A DNA stretch of 64,000 nt from Planctomycetota bacterium (lineage in GTDB: Bacteria > Planctomycetota > GCA-002687715 > DRQF01): the NCBI GenBank assembly GCA_020639295.1, contig JACKGY010000011.1:113933-177932 (forward strand), given 5' to 3'. Positions within the stretch are counted from its first letter, which is position 1. The number at the start of each line of letters is the position of its first letter. The notes under the pieces were generated by a model. It saw only the letters and a program-made list of their open reading frames with translations, ran no database searches and was not told the DNA's origin. The position numbers were made by a program, and so were the translations under genes. Of the stretch, positions 43,590-52,375 are shown piece after piece.

Positions 43590-43824
43590 GAGCGCGACCG
43601 TTCCTGGCGCCATCGGCGCAGCTCATGCACCGCCAAGACGGTCGACGGTGGTCAGGGCATCCGGTTGCGGCATTCGGTGCATGCCGGGACCTCGAAGCGG
43701 ACTCGGCCCAGGTCGAGCGCCTCACTCGGGCAACATTCCGAGCTGGCGTCGCCGTCGATGGCCATCGACCCGGTCGAGACCGGGCGGGTAGAATCCGCGC
43801 GCGAAACAACCAGGAGATCGCGCG

Positions 43825-44745
43825 ATGCTTCGAGGTCCTTCGATGACCACCCTGATCGGACTCCTCGCGTTCCTCGGCCTGTCGATGTCGGGGGCGAATC
43901 CAGAGGCCAGAACGACGCAGGAGGACGAGCTGAGCCGGCTGGCCGGCGATTGGCTCTTCGTCGAGGATCGCACCGAAGGCCGGACCGCGGCCGAGACGCA
44001 GCCCCCGATGAGCGTGCAGTTCGCGCTCCGCGTCGAGAAGGACGCCATCGTGATGAAGCGCGGCCAGCGTCCCGAGGAGCGCATCGCCCTCGATGGCTCG
44101 GTCACCGAGGAGTCCCATGGCGCCTCGATCCACCGATCCAGTGGCAGCTGGAAGGACGGCAGGCTCATCCAGACGACCGAGCTCGTCCGCGCCGAGGATG
44201 AGGCTGTCACCATGGTGATCCGGATGGAGTTCCGCGCCTCGCCCGAGGGGCTGCTGGTGCGGGTCGTGAACAGCTCGCCGCCGGACAAGGTCCTTCTCGA
44301 CGGGATCGCGCTCTACCGCCATCCGACGGCCATCCCCTTGCCGACCCCGGCCAAGGCCGAGATCGCCGACCTCGCCTGGTTGGCTGGAGCCTGGGTCGGG
44401 ACGAGGCGGAGGTCGTCGATCGAGGAGCGCTGGAGCCCGCCACTCGGCGGCGCCATGCTGGGCCTGTCCCGCACGGTCAAGGGCGGCAAGATGATCGCCT
44501 TCGAGTACCTGCGCATCGTCGAACGTGATGGCGGCCTGGTCTATGTCGCCCAGCCGGGAGGCAATCCGCCGACCGAGTTCGTCCTCACCGAACTGAGCCA
44601 GAAGCGCGCGGTCTTCGACAACCCGCGGCACGATTCGCCCCAGCGCATCGTCTACGAGCTCACGGACCAGGGGCTCGCCGCCACCACGAGCTTCATCAAC
44701 AGCGGCCCCTACTATCGCTTCGAGTTCAACCGCGCGGACGACTGA
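43825..44745 (+). CDS. Exported protein with C-terminal DUF6265-like domain
   Basis: 306 aa. ATG at 43825 with aggag 9 nt upstream. N-terminal signal (MTTLIGLLAFLGLSMSGANP). The first half (~30-165) contains lipocalin-like strands (LAGDWLFVEDRTEGRT, HRSSGSWKDGRLIQT). The second half (IADLAWLAGAWVGT, ERWSPPLGGAMLGLSRTVKG, IAFEYLRIVERDGGLVYVAQ) is typical of the DUF6265 family, beta-barrel proteins of unknown function that may bind small hydrophobic molecules. It appears to be a tandem arrangement of two related barrels. Confidence 0.78.
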   Translation: MLRGPSMTTLIGLLAFLGLSMSGANPEARTTQEDELSRLAGDWLFVEDRTEGRTAAETQPPMSVQFALRVEKDAIVMKRGQRPEERIALDGSVTEESHGASIHRSSGSWKDGRLIQTTELVRAEDEAVTMVIRMEFRASPEGLLVRVVNSSPPDKVLLDGIALYRHPTAIPLPTPAKAEIADLAWLAGAWVGTRRRSSIEERWSPPLGGAMLGLSRTVKGGKMIAFEYLRIVERDGGLVYVAQPGGNPPTEFVLTELSQKRAVFDNPRHDSPQRIVYELTDQGLAATTSFINSGPYYRFEFNRADD

Positions 44746-44750
44746 CGAGC

Positions 44751-44770
44751 CGCGCCGGCCACCCGGCGCG
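44751..44770 (+). terminator. Hairpin after the DUF6265-like gene
   Basis: Perfect 8-bp stem CGCGCCGG/CCGGCGCG with CCAC loop, a few bases after the stop codon. Confidence 0.5.
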
Positions 44771-44841
44771 AGTCGTCGAGGCTCGACAACCATCTCGCCG
44801 ATGACGGCCGGCCTCCGGATCGAACGAGCCGGAGGCGCCGA

Positions 44842-45458
44842 TCAGCCGGGACTTGGCGCCGGGTCGGGACGCTCGGTGACGGGCGACGGACCGGGGCCGG
44901 GGAGCTCGGTGCCTGGTAGGCCGTCACGGAGCTGGGTGAGGATGTCGTCGAGATCGCGGGCGCGATAGACGACGCCGGCTCCGTTCTGGAAGAGGCCGCC
45001 GGTGTCGGCGGTGGGGCCGTAGATCGAATGGAGCGCGTCGCCCGTCAGGCGCAGGAACATGCTGAGCTGCCCGCGATGGTGAGCGCTGTGGGCGATGCGG
45101 CGGAGCATGATCCAGGCCCGGCTCCGCGTGACCTCGAAGAAGTGGGTCTCCCGCTCGAACCAGCCCGCACCGTGACCGCGCAGGCATTCCAGTCGTTCGG
45201 TCGACGCGGCGGCGTAGTGCCGGATGAAGCCCGCGCGATCCTCACGGACGGGAATAGGTCGAGTCCGATCTCGATTCCGAGCATCCGTCGCATCCAGAAG
45301 TCCTCGCTGATGCACTGGTGCACCATCTGCTCCCGAGGCGTGCGCGCTCGCGCCTCGACCCGAAACCCCATCCGGTCCTCCGGAATGGCGAGCCAGACCG
45401 AGAGCGTCTTGAGCCTCTCGCTGTCGTAGCTATCGACGATGAAGTCGTAGCGTGACAT
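44842..45458 (-). pseudogene. DinB family gene with an internal frameshift
   Basis: Starts MSRYDFIVDSYDSERLKTLS and continues in frame to GLDLFPSVRI. After about 45250 the homologous sequence lies one frame over: VREDRAGFIRHYAAASTERL, then SRAWIMLRRIAHSAHHRGQL and YGPTADTGGLF, ending near 44842. Together the two halves make a normal DinB-type four-helix protein of ~200 aa with its metal-binding His residues (HQCISED, HSAHHRGQ). A single-base change separates them, so it is a recent pseudogene or a sequence error. It lies 2 nt downstream of the PNPOx-like gene. Confidence 0.8.
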
Positions 45459-45460
45459 GG

Positions 45461-46054
45461 TCAGCCTTCCGTTCGCGCCAGCTTCGCCTCGAGCTCGGCG
45501 ATGCGTCGGCCGAGCTCGGCGACGTGCTCGTCCACCGCGTCGCGATCGTAGCGAGGCCTGATGTGCTTGGGGCAGTTCCAGTCGTGCGCCACGACGTGGA
45601 TCACGACCGAGCCTTCGACCGTCGCGGGCGCGATCTCGGGCCGGAGCGTGGCCAGCAGCTCGTCGTCGACGGGGCGGAAAGAGGCCCTTCCCATGACCTT
45701 CAGACGTCGCCGGCCGGGATAGTCCATGAGGAAGAGGGCGATCCGGTCGTCGCCCCGGAGATTGCCGCGGGAGACGAGCCGCCTGTTTCCGGTCAGGTCG
45801 GCGAAGGCCAACGTGTGGTCGTCGAGCACCTGCAGGAAGCCCTTCGGCCCGCCGCGATGCTGCAGGTAGGGCCAGCCCGACGCGCCGATCGTGGCCATGT
45901 AGAAGGAGTCGCGGGCCTCGATGAACTCGCGTTCCAGCGCGCCGAGAGGTTGATCGGGCAGCCCCTCGGCTGGCGGCAGGGAAGCGCCGTACTGCTCGGC
46001 CTGACAGGCGCGGACCTCCGCCGTGATCGTCAACTCGTGGTACTTGCCGGACAT
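45461..46054 (-). CDS. Pyridoxamine 5'-phosphate oxidase family (FMN-binding) protein
   Basis: 197 aa from MSGKYHELTITAEV. Split-barrel FMN-binding pattern: FIEARDSFYMATIGASGWPY, LQHRGGPKGFLQVLDDHTLA, NLRGDDRIALFLMDYPGRRR and LKVMGRASF. C-terminal helix with CPKHIRPRYDRDAV. The C-terminal CPKHI stretch is typical of the PNPOx-like subgroup often annotated as general redox or stress proteins rather than true PdxH. Third gene of the minus-strand redox operon. Confidence 0.85.
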   Translation of the reverse strand: MSGKYHELTITAEVRACQAEQYGASLPPAEGLPDQPLGALEREFIEARDSFYMATIGASGWPYLQHRGGPKGFLQVLDDHTLAFADLTGNRRLVSRGNLRGDDRIALFLMDYPGRRRLKVMGRASFRPVDDELLATLRPEIAPATVEGSVVIHVVAHDWNCPKHIRPRYDRDAVDEHVAELGRRIAELEAKLARTEG

Positions 46055-46127
46055 CGTCGCTCTCCGGAGGGATGGCATCCCCGGGTCGGCATCACGCCTT
46101 CCCGGGGACGCCGTTCTGGCTCTCGAC

Positions 46128-46502
46128 TCAGAAGATGAAGACCCTGCTTCCCGCCTCGGCGTGCCGGCGGATGCCGGCGAGGCCCGAGGTCCCGGCCAGG
46201 GTCTGGTCGGCGAGGAGCGGCAGGCCGCAGGACTCGACCTCCTGGCTGGCGCCGAAGACCTCCGCGCAGCCGCAGGATGCCCCGGCGACGTGCTCGCGCA
46301 GCGACTGGTACAGTTCGCCGGCCGGATGGCCGACCTTCTCGAGTTCCGCGGGCCAGCGGGTGCCGGCCGCCGCGAAGACGAGTTCGACCTCGTCACCGGC
46401 CGCCTTCGCGTCCGCGGCCAGGGCCAAGCCGTTGAAGAGGCGACCGGTGGCCTCGTCGCCGCCCTTGGGATCGGACATCAGGAAGATGACGTACTTGCTC
46501 AT
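46128..46502 (-). CDS. DsrE family protein
   Basis: 124 aa. The DsrE/F-like fold is indicated by KYVIFLMSDPKGGDEATGRL, then AADAKAAGDEVELVFAAAGT, and the end AGSRVFIF. A central GASCGCAEVFGA holds two Cys in the position where DsrE-like proteins carry the sulfur-relay or redox Cys. It has no membrane segment. It is cotranscribed with the AhpD-like and PNPOx-like genes, pointing to thiol or reactive-nitrogen stress. Confidence 0.85.
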   Translation of the reverse strand: MSKYVIFLMSDPKGGDEATGRLFNGLALAADAKAAGDEVELVFAAAGTRWPAELEKVGHPAGELYQSLREHVAGASCGCAEVFGASQEVESCGLPLLADQTLAGTSGLAGIRRHAEAGSRVFIF

Positions 46503-46529
46503 GATCGTGTTCCTTTCGGTTGCGTGACT

Positions 46530-47087
46530 TCAGTTGCCCTGTGCGACCTCGATGCCCGGCTCGACCAGGGGGAAATCGATGGGCGTGTCGGTGATGTGGT
46601 TGAACCAGTTGGTGAAGACGTTGAGGAGCGTGGCGCCGAAGACCTCGACGATCTCGGTGTCGCTGAGCCCAGCATTCCGGGCCTCGCGCAGGTCGCCGTC
46701 GCGGACCCTGCCGCGCTCGACGACGATCGCGCGCGCCAGGGCGAGGGCGGCCGCGGTCTTGCCGTCGTCGGCCTTGCCGCGCCGCGCGTCACCGATGGCG
46801 TCCGGGTCGAGGCCCATCCGGGCGGCGATGGCGGAGTGGGCCGAGAGGCAGTAGCCGCAGGCGTTGATCTCGCCGACGTGCAGGGCGATGCGCTCGCGCA
46901 GCGCCGCCGACAGCGAGGTCCGGCCGAGGGTCTCGCTCAGGCCGAGGTAGGCCTCCAGCACGGCGGGGGAGCTGCCGAGGGCCTTCATCATGTTGGGGAC
47001 GAGGCCGAGCTTGGTCTGGACCGTCCGGAAGAGGGTGGCCAGTTGGCCGGTCGCCTCCTTCGGGTCCTGCATCGTGATCCGGGACAT
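46530..47087 (-). CDS. AhpD-like (carboxymuconolactone decarboxylase family) peroxidase-type protein
   Basis: 185 aa from MSRITMQDPKEATGQ; M at 47072 is an alternative. The family core contains the CxxC active site in GEINACGYCLSAHSAIA, preceded by TLGRTSLSAALRERIAL, and C-terminal TEIVEVFGATLLNVFTNW. AhpD-like proteins reduce peroxides or feed electrons through the CxxC. First gene of the operon, 67 nt after a sigma54-like promoter and divergent from a sigma54 activator. Confidence 0.9.
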   Translation of the reverse strand: MSRITMQDPKEATGQLATLFRTVQTKLGLVPNMMKALGSSPAVLEAYLGLSETLGRTSLSAALRERIALHVGEINACGYCLSAHSAIAARMGLDPDAIGDARRGKADDGKTAAALALARAIVVERGRVRDGDLREARNAGLSDTEIVEVFGATLLNVFTNWFNHITDTPIDFPLVEPGIEVAQGN

Positions 47088-47153
47088 TCTCTTGCTCCTG
47101 GTCATGGGCTGCCCGACAGGCGCGACCGTCGCGCTGCCGACGGCCAAGCCCCA

Positions 47154-47169
47154 TGCACCAGCGGGACCA
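47154..47169 (-). promoter_or_regulatory. Sigma54-type promoter candidate for the redox operon
   Basis: Minus strand reads TGGTCCCGCTGGTGCA: GG and GC separated by 10 bp as required for -24/-12 elements, with TGG at -24 and TGCA at -12 (consensus TGGCAC-n5-TTGCA). Transcription would begin about 55 nt before the AhpD-like gene. It fits the divergent sigma54 activator. Found by eye, not scored. Confidence 0.45.
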
Positions 47170-47242
47170 AGCACCTCGCAGATCATTCAAGTCGTTGCCA
47201 TCAAGCGCCTTGTGAGTCATGATGCGAACTCGGCCGTGGTAG

Positions 47243-47303
47243 CGAGAATTCGTGACTGACGAGATCTCGCCAGCGAAGTTGACGAGATCTCGGAAGTTCG
47301 AAC
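47243..47303. promoter_or_regulatory. Twin palindromes upstream of the GAF-sigma54 activator
   Basis: CGAGATCTCG occurs twice as a perfect palindrome (47260-47269 and 47283-47292), centres 23 bp apart, each preceded by TGA. A weaker relative CGAGAATTCG is at 47243-47252, and GTTCGAAC at 47296-47303 touches the start codon. Phased palindromes about two helical turns apart, 75-140 bp from the sigma54-like element, are what an activator of this class would bind. The inner site could also repress its own gene. Confidence 0.55.
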
Positions 47304-48851
47304 ATGAACCTCGAGGCCATGAGGCAGGTGATGCTGGCCGTTGCCGGCGCGCACGAGACCCGCGCGGTCCTCGATCAGATCGTCGAGGGGATCGCCGCCT
47401 GCGGCAACGTCGCCCTGGTGCGGATCTGGTTGATCGTTCGCCAGGAGGACGACCGTGGTGAGCGCGCCTGGCTGCAACTCGCCGCCAGTGCCGGCAACCT
47501 CGCAGGCGCCGACGCCGACCCGAAACGGCTGGACGGGCGATTCGCGCGCTTCGAGATCGGCGAGCGCAAGATCGGCGGCGTCGCCGCCTCCGGCGCGGGC
47601 GTCCTCATCAGCGACATCGAGCAGGACGAGCGCTGGATCGCCGACCCGGTCTGGGCCATCTCCGAGGGCATCCGGGCCTTCGCGGCGCAGCCGCTGATCG
47701 CGCGGGCCGAGACCCTGGGCGTGATCGGTCTCTTCGATCGCAGCGGAATCGACGACGAGGATTTCGGCTGGCTCAGGACCTTCGCCGATCACGCCGCGGT
47801 GGCGATCTCGAACGCCCGGGCCTTCGAGGAGATCGAGTCCTTGCGTGGTCAGCTGAAGCGCGAGAACGACTACCTGCGCGAGGAGCTGAGCGCGGAGGTC
47901 GGTGAGCTACACGGCCAGTCGGCCGCGATGGCCAAGCTGCGCAGTCAGATCGCCATCGTCGCGCCGACCGATGCCAGCGTCCTCATCCTCGGCGAGTCGG
48001 GCGTCGGCAAGGAGCTCGCGGCGCGCGCGGTCCATGAAGCTAGCCATCGCGCCGAGCATCCGCTCGTGAAGGTGAACTGCGGCGCCGTCCCCGGCGAGCT
48101 GTTCGAGAGCGAGTTCTTCGGCCACGTCCGGGGTGCCTTCACCGGGGCGCAGCGCGACCGCATCGGTCGGTTCGAACTGGCGAACGGCGGCACCATCTTC
48201 CTCGACGAGGTCGGCGAGATTCCTCTCGAACGACAGGCGAAGCTCCTGCGCGTACTCCAGGAGGGTACCTACGAACGGGTCGGCGACGAGACGACGCGCC
48301 GGGTGGACGTCCGGGTGATCGCCGCGACCAACCGGAACCTGATGGAGGAGGTCCGGGCCGGTCGCTTCCGGGCCGACCTCTACTATCGACTCGGCGTGTT
48401 TCCGCTCGAGCTGCCGCCCCTGAGGGAGCGACTGGAGGACCTGGGGATGCTCGCCGAGCTCTTCGTCGCCAAGGCCGCGCGTCGGCTCCGCCGCCCGGCG
48501 CCGCGAATCTCGCGTTCGCTGCTGCGCCGCTTCGAGGCCTACCACTGGCCGGGCAACGTCCGCGAGCTGCAGCACGTCATCGAACGGGCCGTCATCCTCT
48601 CGCCCGGGCGGACGCTCGAGTGCCCTGATCTCGACCTGGAGGCGCCCTCGGCGCGGTCGGTCGAGATCTTGGGCGAGGCCCCGACGACCGAGCTCACCAT
48701 GGCGGACCTGAAGGCCCTCGAACGGGAGGTGATCCTGCGGGCCTGGGAAGCCGCGGGCCGCAAGGTCTCGGGGCCGGGTGGTGCCGCGGAGGCTCTCGGC
48801 GTGCCGCCCACGACCCTGCAGTCGAAGCTGAAGGCGCACGGACTGAAGTAG
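47304..48851 (+). CDS. GAF-domain sigma54-dependent activator (NorR-like)
   Basis: 515 aa. N-terminal GAF domain (~15-175), AAA+ domain (~190-430) and Fis-type DNA-binding helix-turn-helix (~460-515). AAA+ motifs: LILGESGVGKELAA (Walker A), GAFTGA (sigma54 contact, HVRGAFTGAQRD), TIFLDEVGEIP (Walker B) and WPGNVRELQHVIERA. C-terminal VSGPGGAAEALGVPPTTLQS is the DNA-binding helix region. It resembles NorR, which senses nitric oxide through iron in its GAF domain; the NorR iron ligands are not evident, so the signal is uncertain. It probably controls the divergent redox operon. Confidence 0.92.
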   Translation: MNLEAMRQVMLAVAGAHETRAVLDQIVEGIAACGNVALVRIWLIVRQEDDRGERAWLQLAASAGNLAGADADPKRLDGRFARFEIGERKIGGVAASGAGVLISDIEQDERWIADPVWAISEGIRAFAAQPLIARAETLGVIGLFDRSGIDDEDFGWLRTFADHAAVAISNARAFEEIESLRGQLKRENDYLREELSAEVGELHGQSAAMAKLRSQIAIVAPTDASVLILGESGVGKELAARAVHEASHRAEHPLVKVNCGAVPGELFESEFFGHVRGAFTGAQRDRIGRFELANGGTIFLDEVGEIPLERQAKLLRVLQEGTYERVGDETTRRVDVRVIAATNRNLMEEVRAGRFRADLYYRLGVFPLELPPLRERLEDLGMLAELFVAKAARRLRRPAPRISRSLLRRFEAYHWPGNVRELQHVIERAVILSPGRTLECPDLDLEAPSARSVEILGEAPTTELTMADLKALEREVILRAWEAAGRKVSGPGGAAEALGVPPTTLQSKLKAHGLK

Positions 48852-49113
48852 GGCGCGAGACCAGCGTCGCGCTCCAGCCCACAAGTCGGGACGCAGTCCG
48901 TGGCGACGCGGCCGGGGCGGCGAACGACCAGCGTGGGCAGGCTCCCGTCCCGGCGCCCACCGGAATCCGCGCGGGGCGCGGCCGCCGGGGGCGGGCCAAG
49001 GACCGGTCCCGCTCATCACCGCCAAACTGCCGCAGGAGGTGGCGGCGGGCCGCCCGAGGTAGGATGTCGGGGTGGGCCGGCCGACGATGGTCGGTCGGGG
49101 CGAGTCCCGATCC

Positions 49114-49995
49114 ATGAGCGCGACGACGGTTGAGATCAGGCTCGATGAGGCCTCTTCGGCGGCGAGGTGGGCCCGCGCCCGGGTCCGCTGGCGTGAGCGG
49201 CTCCTCGATCTCGCCGCCGTCGTCCTCGGTCCCTGGTCGACGAGATCGGGACGGAACCGGTGGAAGGACGGGGCGCCGATCGTCACCTACCACCGGATCG
49301 TCGCCGATCCGGACCCGACGACCGATCCCTTCGCCGTTCGCGAAGCCGCCTTCGAGGCCCAGGTCGCCTGGCTCGCGCAGCACTTCAGCCTGATCACCGT
49401 GGCCGAACTGGCGGCGCGCATCAGGAAGCGCAAGCCCCTGGGTGGCACGGCGGTGATCAGCTTCGACGACGGCTACGACTGCACCTATCGGCGCGCCTTG
49501 CCGATCCTGAGGGCGCTGAAGGCCCCGGTGACCCTCTTCGTCGCGACCGGTGGTCTCGACCGCGCGGACGGCGGACTCGGCAGCGCGCAGCTCGCCGAGC
49601 TGGCGGCGGCCGGCGTCGAGATCGGTTCCCATGGCGTGACGCATCGCGACCTGCGAACCCTGACCGACGCCGAACTCGAGGCGGAGCTGAAACGGTCCCG
49701 GGAACGGCTCGAGGAGTCCGCCGGCGTCGCGGTGGCGGGCCTGGCCTATCCCTACGGTCGCTTCGACGATCGCGTCATCCGCGCCGCGCGCGCCTGCGGC
49801 TACGACCATGCCTGCAGCTGCCGCCAGCATCGCCCGAACGAGGCGACCACGGCGCTCTTTTGCCTCAACCGACTGGAACTGAACCTCGGCGACTCGAGAC
49901 GACGGTTCCTGGGCAAGGTCGGTGGCCGCTACGCGCGGGTCTACGAGGCCTGGTATCGCCTGAATCCGGCGACTCGAGCCTGGTTGGAGGCGTGA
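49114..49995 (+). CDS. Polysaccharide deacetylase (NodB homology)
   Basis: 293 aa from MSATTVEIRL. NodB motifs: VTYHRIVADP, AVISFDDGYDCTYRRALP (first Asp-Asp pair), GSHGVTHRDLRTL (metal-binding His-x3-His), and the later AYPYGRFDDRVI. Family enzymes remove acetyl groups from N-acetylglucosamine polymers. There is no obvious signal peptide. It is followed 23 nt later by a membrane glycosyltransferase, the usual pairing for making and modifying an exopolysaccharide or envelope glycan. Confidence 0.88.
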   Translation: MSATTVEIRLDEASSAARWARARVRWRERLLDLAAVVLGPWSTRSGRNRWKDGAPIVTYHRIVADPDPTTDPFAVREAAFEAQVAWLAQHFSLITVAELAARIRKRKPLGGTAVISFDDGYDCTYRRALPILRALKAPVTLFVATGGLDRADGGLGSAQLAELAAAGVEIGSHGVTHRDLRTLTDAELEAELKRSRERLEESAGVAVAGLAYPYGRFDDRVIRAARACGYDHACSCRQHRPNEATTALFCLNRLELNLGDSRRRFLGKVGGRYARVYEAWYRLNPATRAWLEA

Positions 49996-50018
49996 TCCGG
50001 TCCGGGAAAGGAGCCGTC

Positions 50019-51119
50019 ATGAACGCAGCAGTGCCGATTCCCGCCGTTTCGGTCATCGTCCCCGCCTTCGATGCCGGCGCCACGCTTCGTTCCTGCCTCG
50101 CCTCGATCTTCGCCAACCGGGATGCGTCCTTCGAGGTCATCGTCGTCGACGACGCCTCGCGCGACGACACCCTCTCGATCGCGCTGGAGTTCCCCTGTCG
50201 GGTGATCCATCTCGATGCCAACATCCGCGCCGCGAACGGCCGCAACCTGGGCGCCGAGTTCGCGCGCGCCGAGTTGCTGATCTTCTTCGATGCCGACCAG
50301 CTGATGGAACCGGATACCATCCGCCGCTTCCTGGACGAGTTCGCGGCGGATCCGGCGGTCGCAGCCGTGGTCGCCTCGTTCCGCCACGACACCCCGATCG
50401 CGGGCTTCTTCACCAGGTTCAAGAACCTGCGCCACCACCACGTCCATCAGGTCGCGAGGCGGGTCGGCGCCACCCTGGCGAGCGGCTTCATGGCGATCCG
50501 GAAGTCGGTCTTCGCGGCCGAGGGCGGTTTCGAGCCGGCCTTCGGGACCTCCAGCATCGAGGACATCGCGCTCGGCATCACCCTCGCGCGCAAAGGTCAC
50601 AAGATCGTCTTCAGCCCGGACAACCAGGTCACGCACCTGAAGTCCTACACGCTTGGCGAACTCCTGCTGTCCGACGTCAGGGATCGCGCCATTCCCTGGA
50701 CCGAGCTCATGCTCCGCGAGAGGATCTGGCGCGACGACCTGAACACCAGCTCGGGCAACGTCCTGGCCGTGGCCCTGTCCTGGCTCCTGCCGCTCGCGCC
50801 CTTCCTGGCCATGCCCTACGGCTGGATGCTCGCGGGCCTCTGCCTCGCCGGCATCTGGCTCGTCAGCGCCGGCCTCCTGCGGCGGGCCTGGCGGCACTTC
50901 GGGTTCTCCTTCCTCCTCGGCTCGGCCGCCTTCCTGCCGCTGATGTACTTCGCGCACGGGCTCGGCCTGGTCCTGGGGCTGGCGAACTACCTGCTCGGCG
51001 CCACCGCCATCCGCCAGGAGCGTCGGCGCGCCCCGTACCGGGTGTTCCAGGGCGGCGACCAGGGCAACGCCGCCTCCCCGGAGCGCGCCGATCGGGACCT
51101 CGCCGGCGTGGGCCCCTGA
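50019..51119 (+). CDS. Family 2 glycosyltransferase, membrane-anchored
   Basis: 366 aa from MNAAVPIPAVSVIV behind gggaaaggagccg. GT-A core: SVIVPAFDAGATLRSCLASI, VIVVDDASRDDT, nucleotide-binding DxD in LIFFDADQLMEP, then GGFEPAFGTSSIEDIALGI. Three or four C-terminal hydrophobic segments (AVALSWLLPLAPFLAMPYGW, LCLAGIWLVSAGLL, FLLGSAAFLPLMYFAHG) anchor it in the membrane. Likely extends an envelope polysaccharide, in an operon with the deacetylase. Confidence 0.9.
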   Translation: MNAAVPIPAVSVIVPAFDAGATLRSCLASIFANRDASFEVIVVDDASRDDTLSIALEFPCRVIHLDANIRAANGRNLGAEFARAELLIFFDADQLMEPDTIRRFLDEFAADPAVAAVVASFRHDTPIAGFFTRFKNLRHHHVHQVARRVGATLASGFMAIRKSVFAAEGGFEPAFGTSSIEDIALGITLARKGHKIVFSPDNQVTHLKSYTLGELLLSDVRDRAIPWTELMLRERIWRDDLNTSSGNVLAVALSWLLPLAPFLAMPYGWMLAGLCLAGIWLVSAGLLRRAWRHFGFSFLLGSAAFLPLMYFAHGLGLVLGLANYLLGATAIRQERRRAPYRVFQGGDQGNAASPERADRDLAGVGP

Positions 51120-51456
51120 CCGTGGCGGGCGCGGCGGCGCTCGCCACAGCTTGCCGCGAGTCGTGCAGGGACCGTCCGGCGCCCCATGGCGGTATCCGGC
51201 CCGCCCTGGGCGAGAAGCCGCAGCGGGCGCTCAGGGTGGCGCTTCCCAGGATGATCCGGATAGGTCCCGGCGGACCCGCCGCCGCGCTCTTGGCGCGATA
51301 CCTCGGTCGGTCGGCCGGGTTTCCCGGCGCCGTCTTCCCGGGCCGGACCGCAGGGCGCTCCTTCGGCACCGGGTTTGCTGAATCGGTACCGGTCGCGACG
51401 GGAACCGATCGGGACAGTCCGTCGGCTTGCCGGCGCCGAGATGGGAGATCCGGGAC
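51120..51456. other. Intergenic stretch after the glycosyltransferase
   Basis: 337 bp of very GC-rich DNA. Open frames on both strands lack domains and ribosome sites. It presumably holds the promoter of the next gene. No repeat or hairpin stands out. Confidence 0.3.
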
Positions 51457-52371
51457 ATGAGGACGTGGACGGCGATCGCTTGCGGGCTACTGGTCTCGAT
51501 TCTGGTCACGATGGAACTCCGCGCGCAGGAGCCGGATTCGGCGGCCGCCTACGAGCGCGCGGCGATCAAGCTGATCAAGGCCGGCGATCTCGACGCGGCC
51601 CTCGAGCAGTACCGCAACGCGGCCGGAGCCGAGGATGCCGACGCCGAGCTGCAGCAGCGCTTCTTCCGTCTCAGCCGGATCATCAAGATGCGGCGCGCCC
51701 TGGTGAAGACCGATCCGGCCCAGAACCAGCGTTGGTGGGGCACGGCCGCCGCGCTCGCCGACTTCTACGACGAGTACGGTCTCGACCGCGAGCGCCTCGA
51801 TCTGGCCGCGCGCATGTACGGCGCCCGGCCCTCGGCCACGGCGGCGATCATGCTCGCCGAGGCGCGCATCGCCACCGGCGCGGACGCGGAGGCTCTCGCT
51901 CCGCTCGACGCCTTCCGTGACGAACTCGCCGGGAACCTCGAGGCCGGGACCCTCCGTGGTCTGGCCCTCGCGCGGACCGATCGAAAGGACGAGGCCGCGA
52001 AGGTCCTCGCCGGCCTGCCCGGAACCGACGAGGCGGCGCCGCGCCTGCTCGTCCAGCTCGCCCGGCTGGAGGTCCTGTGCGACGCCTCGGAGCGCGCCCT
52101 GGTCGACCTGCGTCGCGCGATCGAGACCAGCACGCCGGCCGGACTGCCGCGCCTCAAGGAGCGGATCGCGGCGGCGCCCGAACTCGTCGCCGGCCCGGCC
52201 AAGGCCGAAGTGGCCGTGTTGATGAAGCTCGAGTCGAAGGTCGTCAAGTCGTCCTGCAGTGGCGGCAGCGACTGCAGCAGCTGTCCGAGTCGCTCGAAGG
52301 GTTGTGGCGGATCCACGCCGGCCGAGGGCAAGAAGGACGAGCCGAAGCCGGAGCCGGAGCGGAAGAACTGA
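51457..52371 (+). CDS. Exported TPR protein with Cys-rich tail
   Basis: 304 aa from MRTWTAIACGLLVSIL. Signal peptide to about residue 24 (MELRAQ). TPR-like helices follow (YERAAIKLIKAGDLDAALEQ, LADFYDEYGLDRERLDLAAR). Near the C-terminus there is a cysteine cluster, SSCSGGSDCSSCPSRSKGCG, then a Lys/Glu tail. Five Cys in 19 residues suggest metal or iron-sulfur binding. The gene ends 5 nt before the membrane polyferredoxin, so the two are probably one system, with this protein as its extracytoplasmic partner. Confidence 0.75.
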   Translation: MRTWTAIACGLLVSILVTMELRAQEPDSAAAYERAAIKLIKAGDLDAALEQYRNAAGAEDADAELQQRFFRLSRIIKMRRALVKTDPAQNQRWWGTAAALADFYDEYGLDRERLDLAARMYGARPSATAAIMLAEARIATGADAEALAPLDAFRDELAGNLEAGTLRGLALARTDRKDEAAKVLAGLPGTDEAAPRLLVQLARLEVLCDASERALVDLRRAIETSTPAGLPRLKERIAAAPELVAGPAKAEVAVLMKLESKVVKSSCSGGSDCSSCPSRSKGCGGSTPAEGKKDEPKPEPERKN

Positions 52372-52375
52372 GGCC

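Noticed and set aside
49260..50018. Long N-terminal extension of the glycosyltransferase
   Set aside because: It overlaps the deacetylase gene in another frame; ATG 50019 has a good ribosome site and begins at the GT2 domain.
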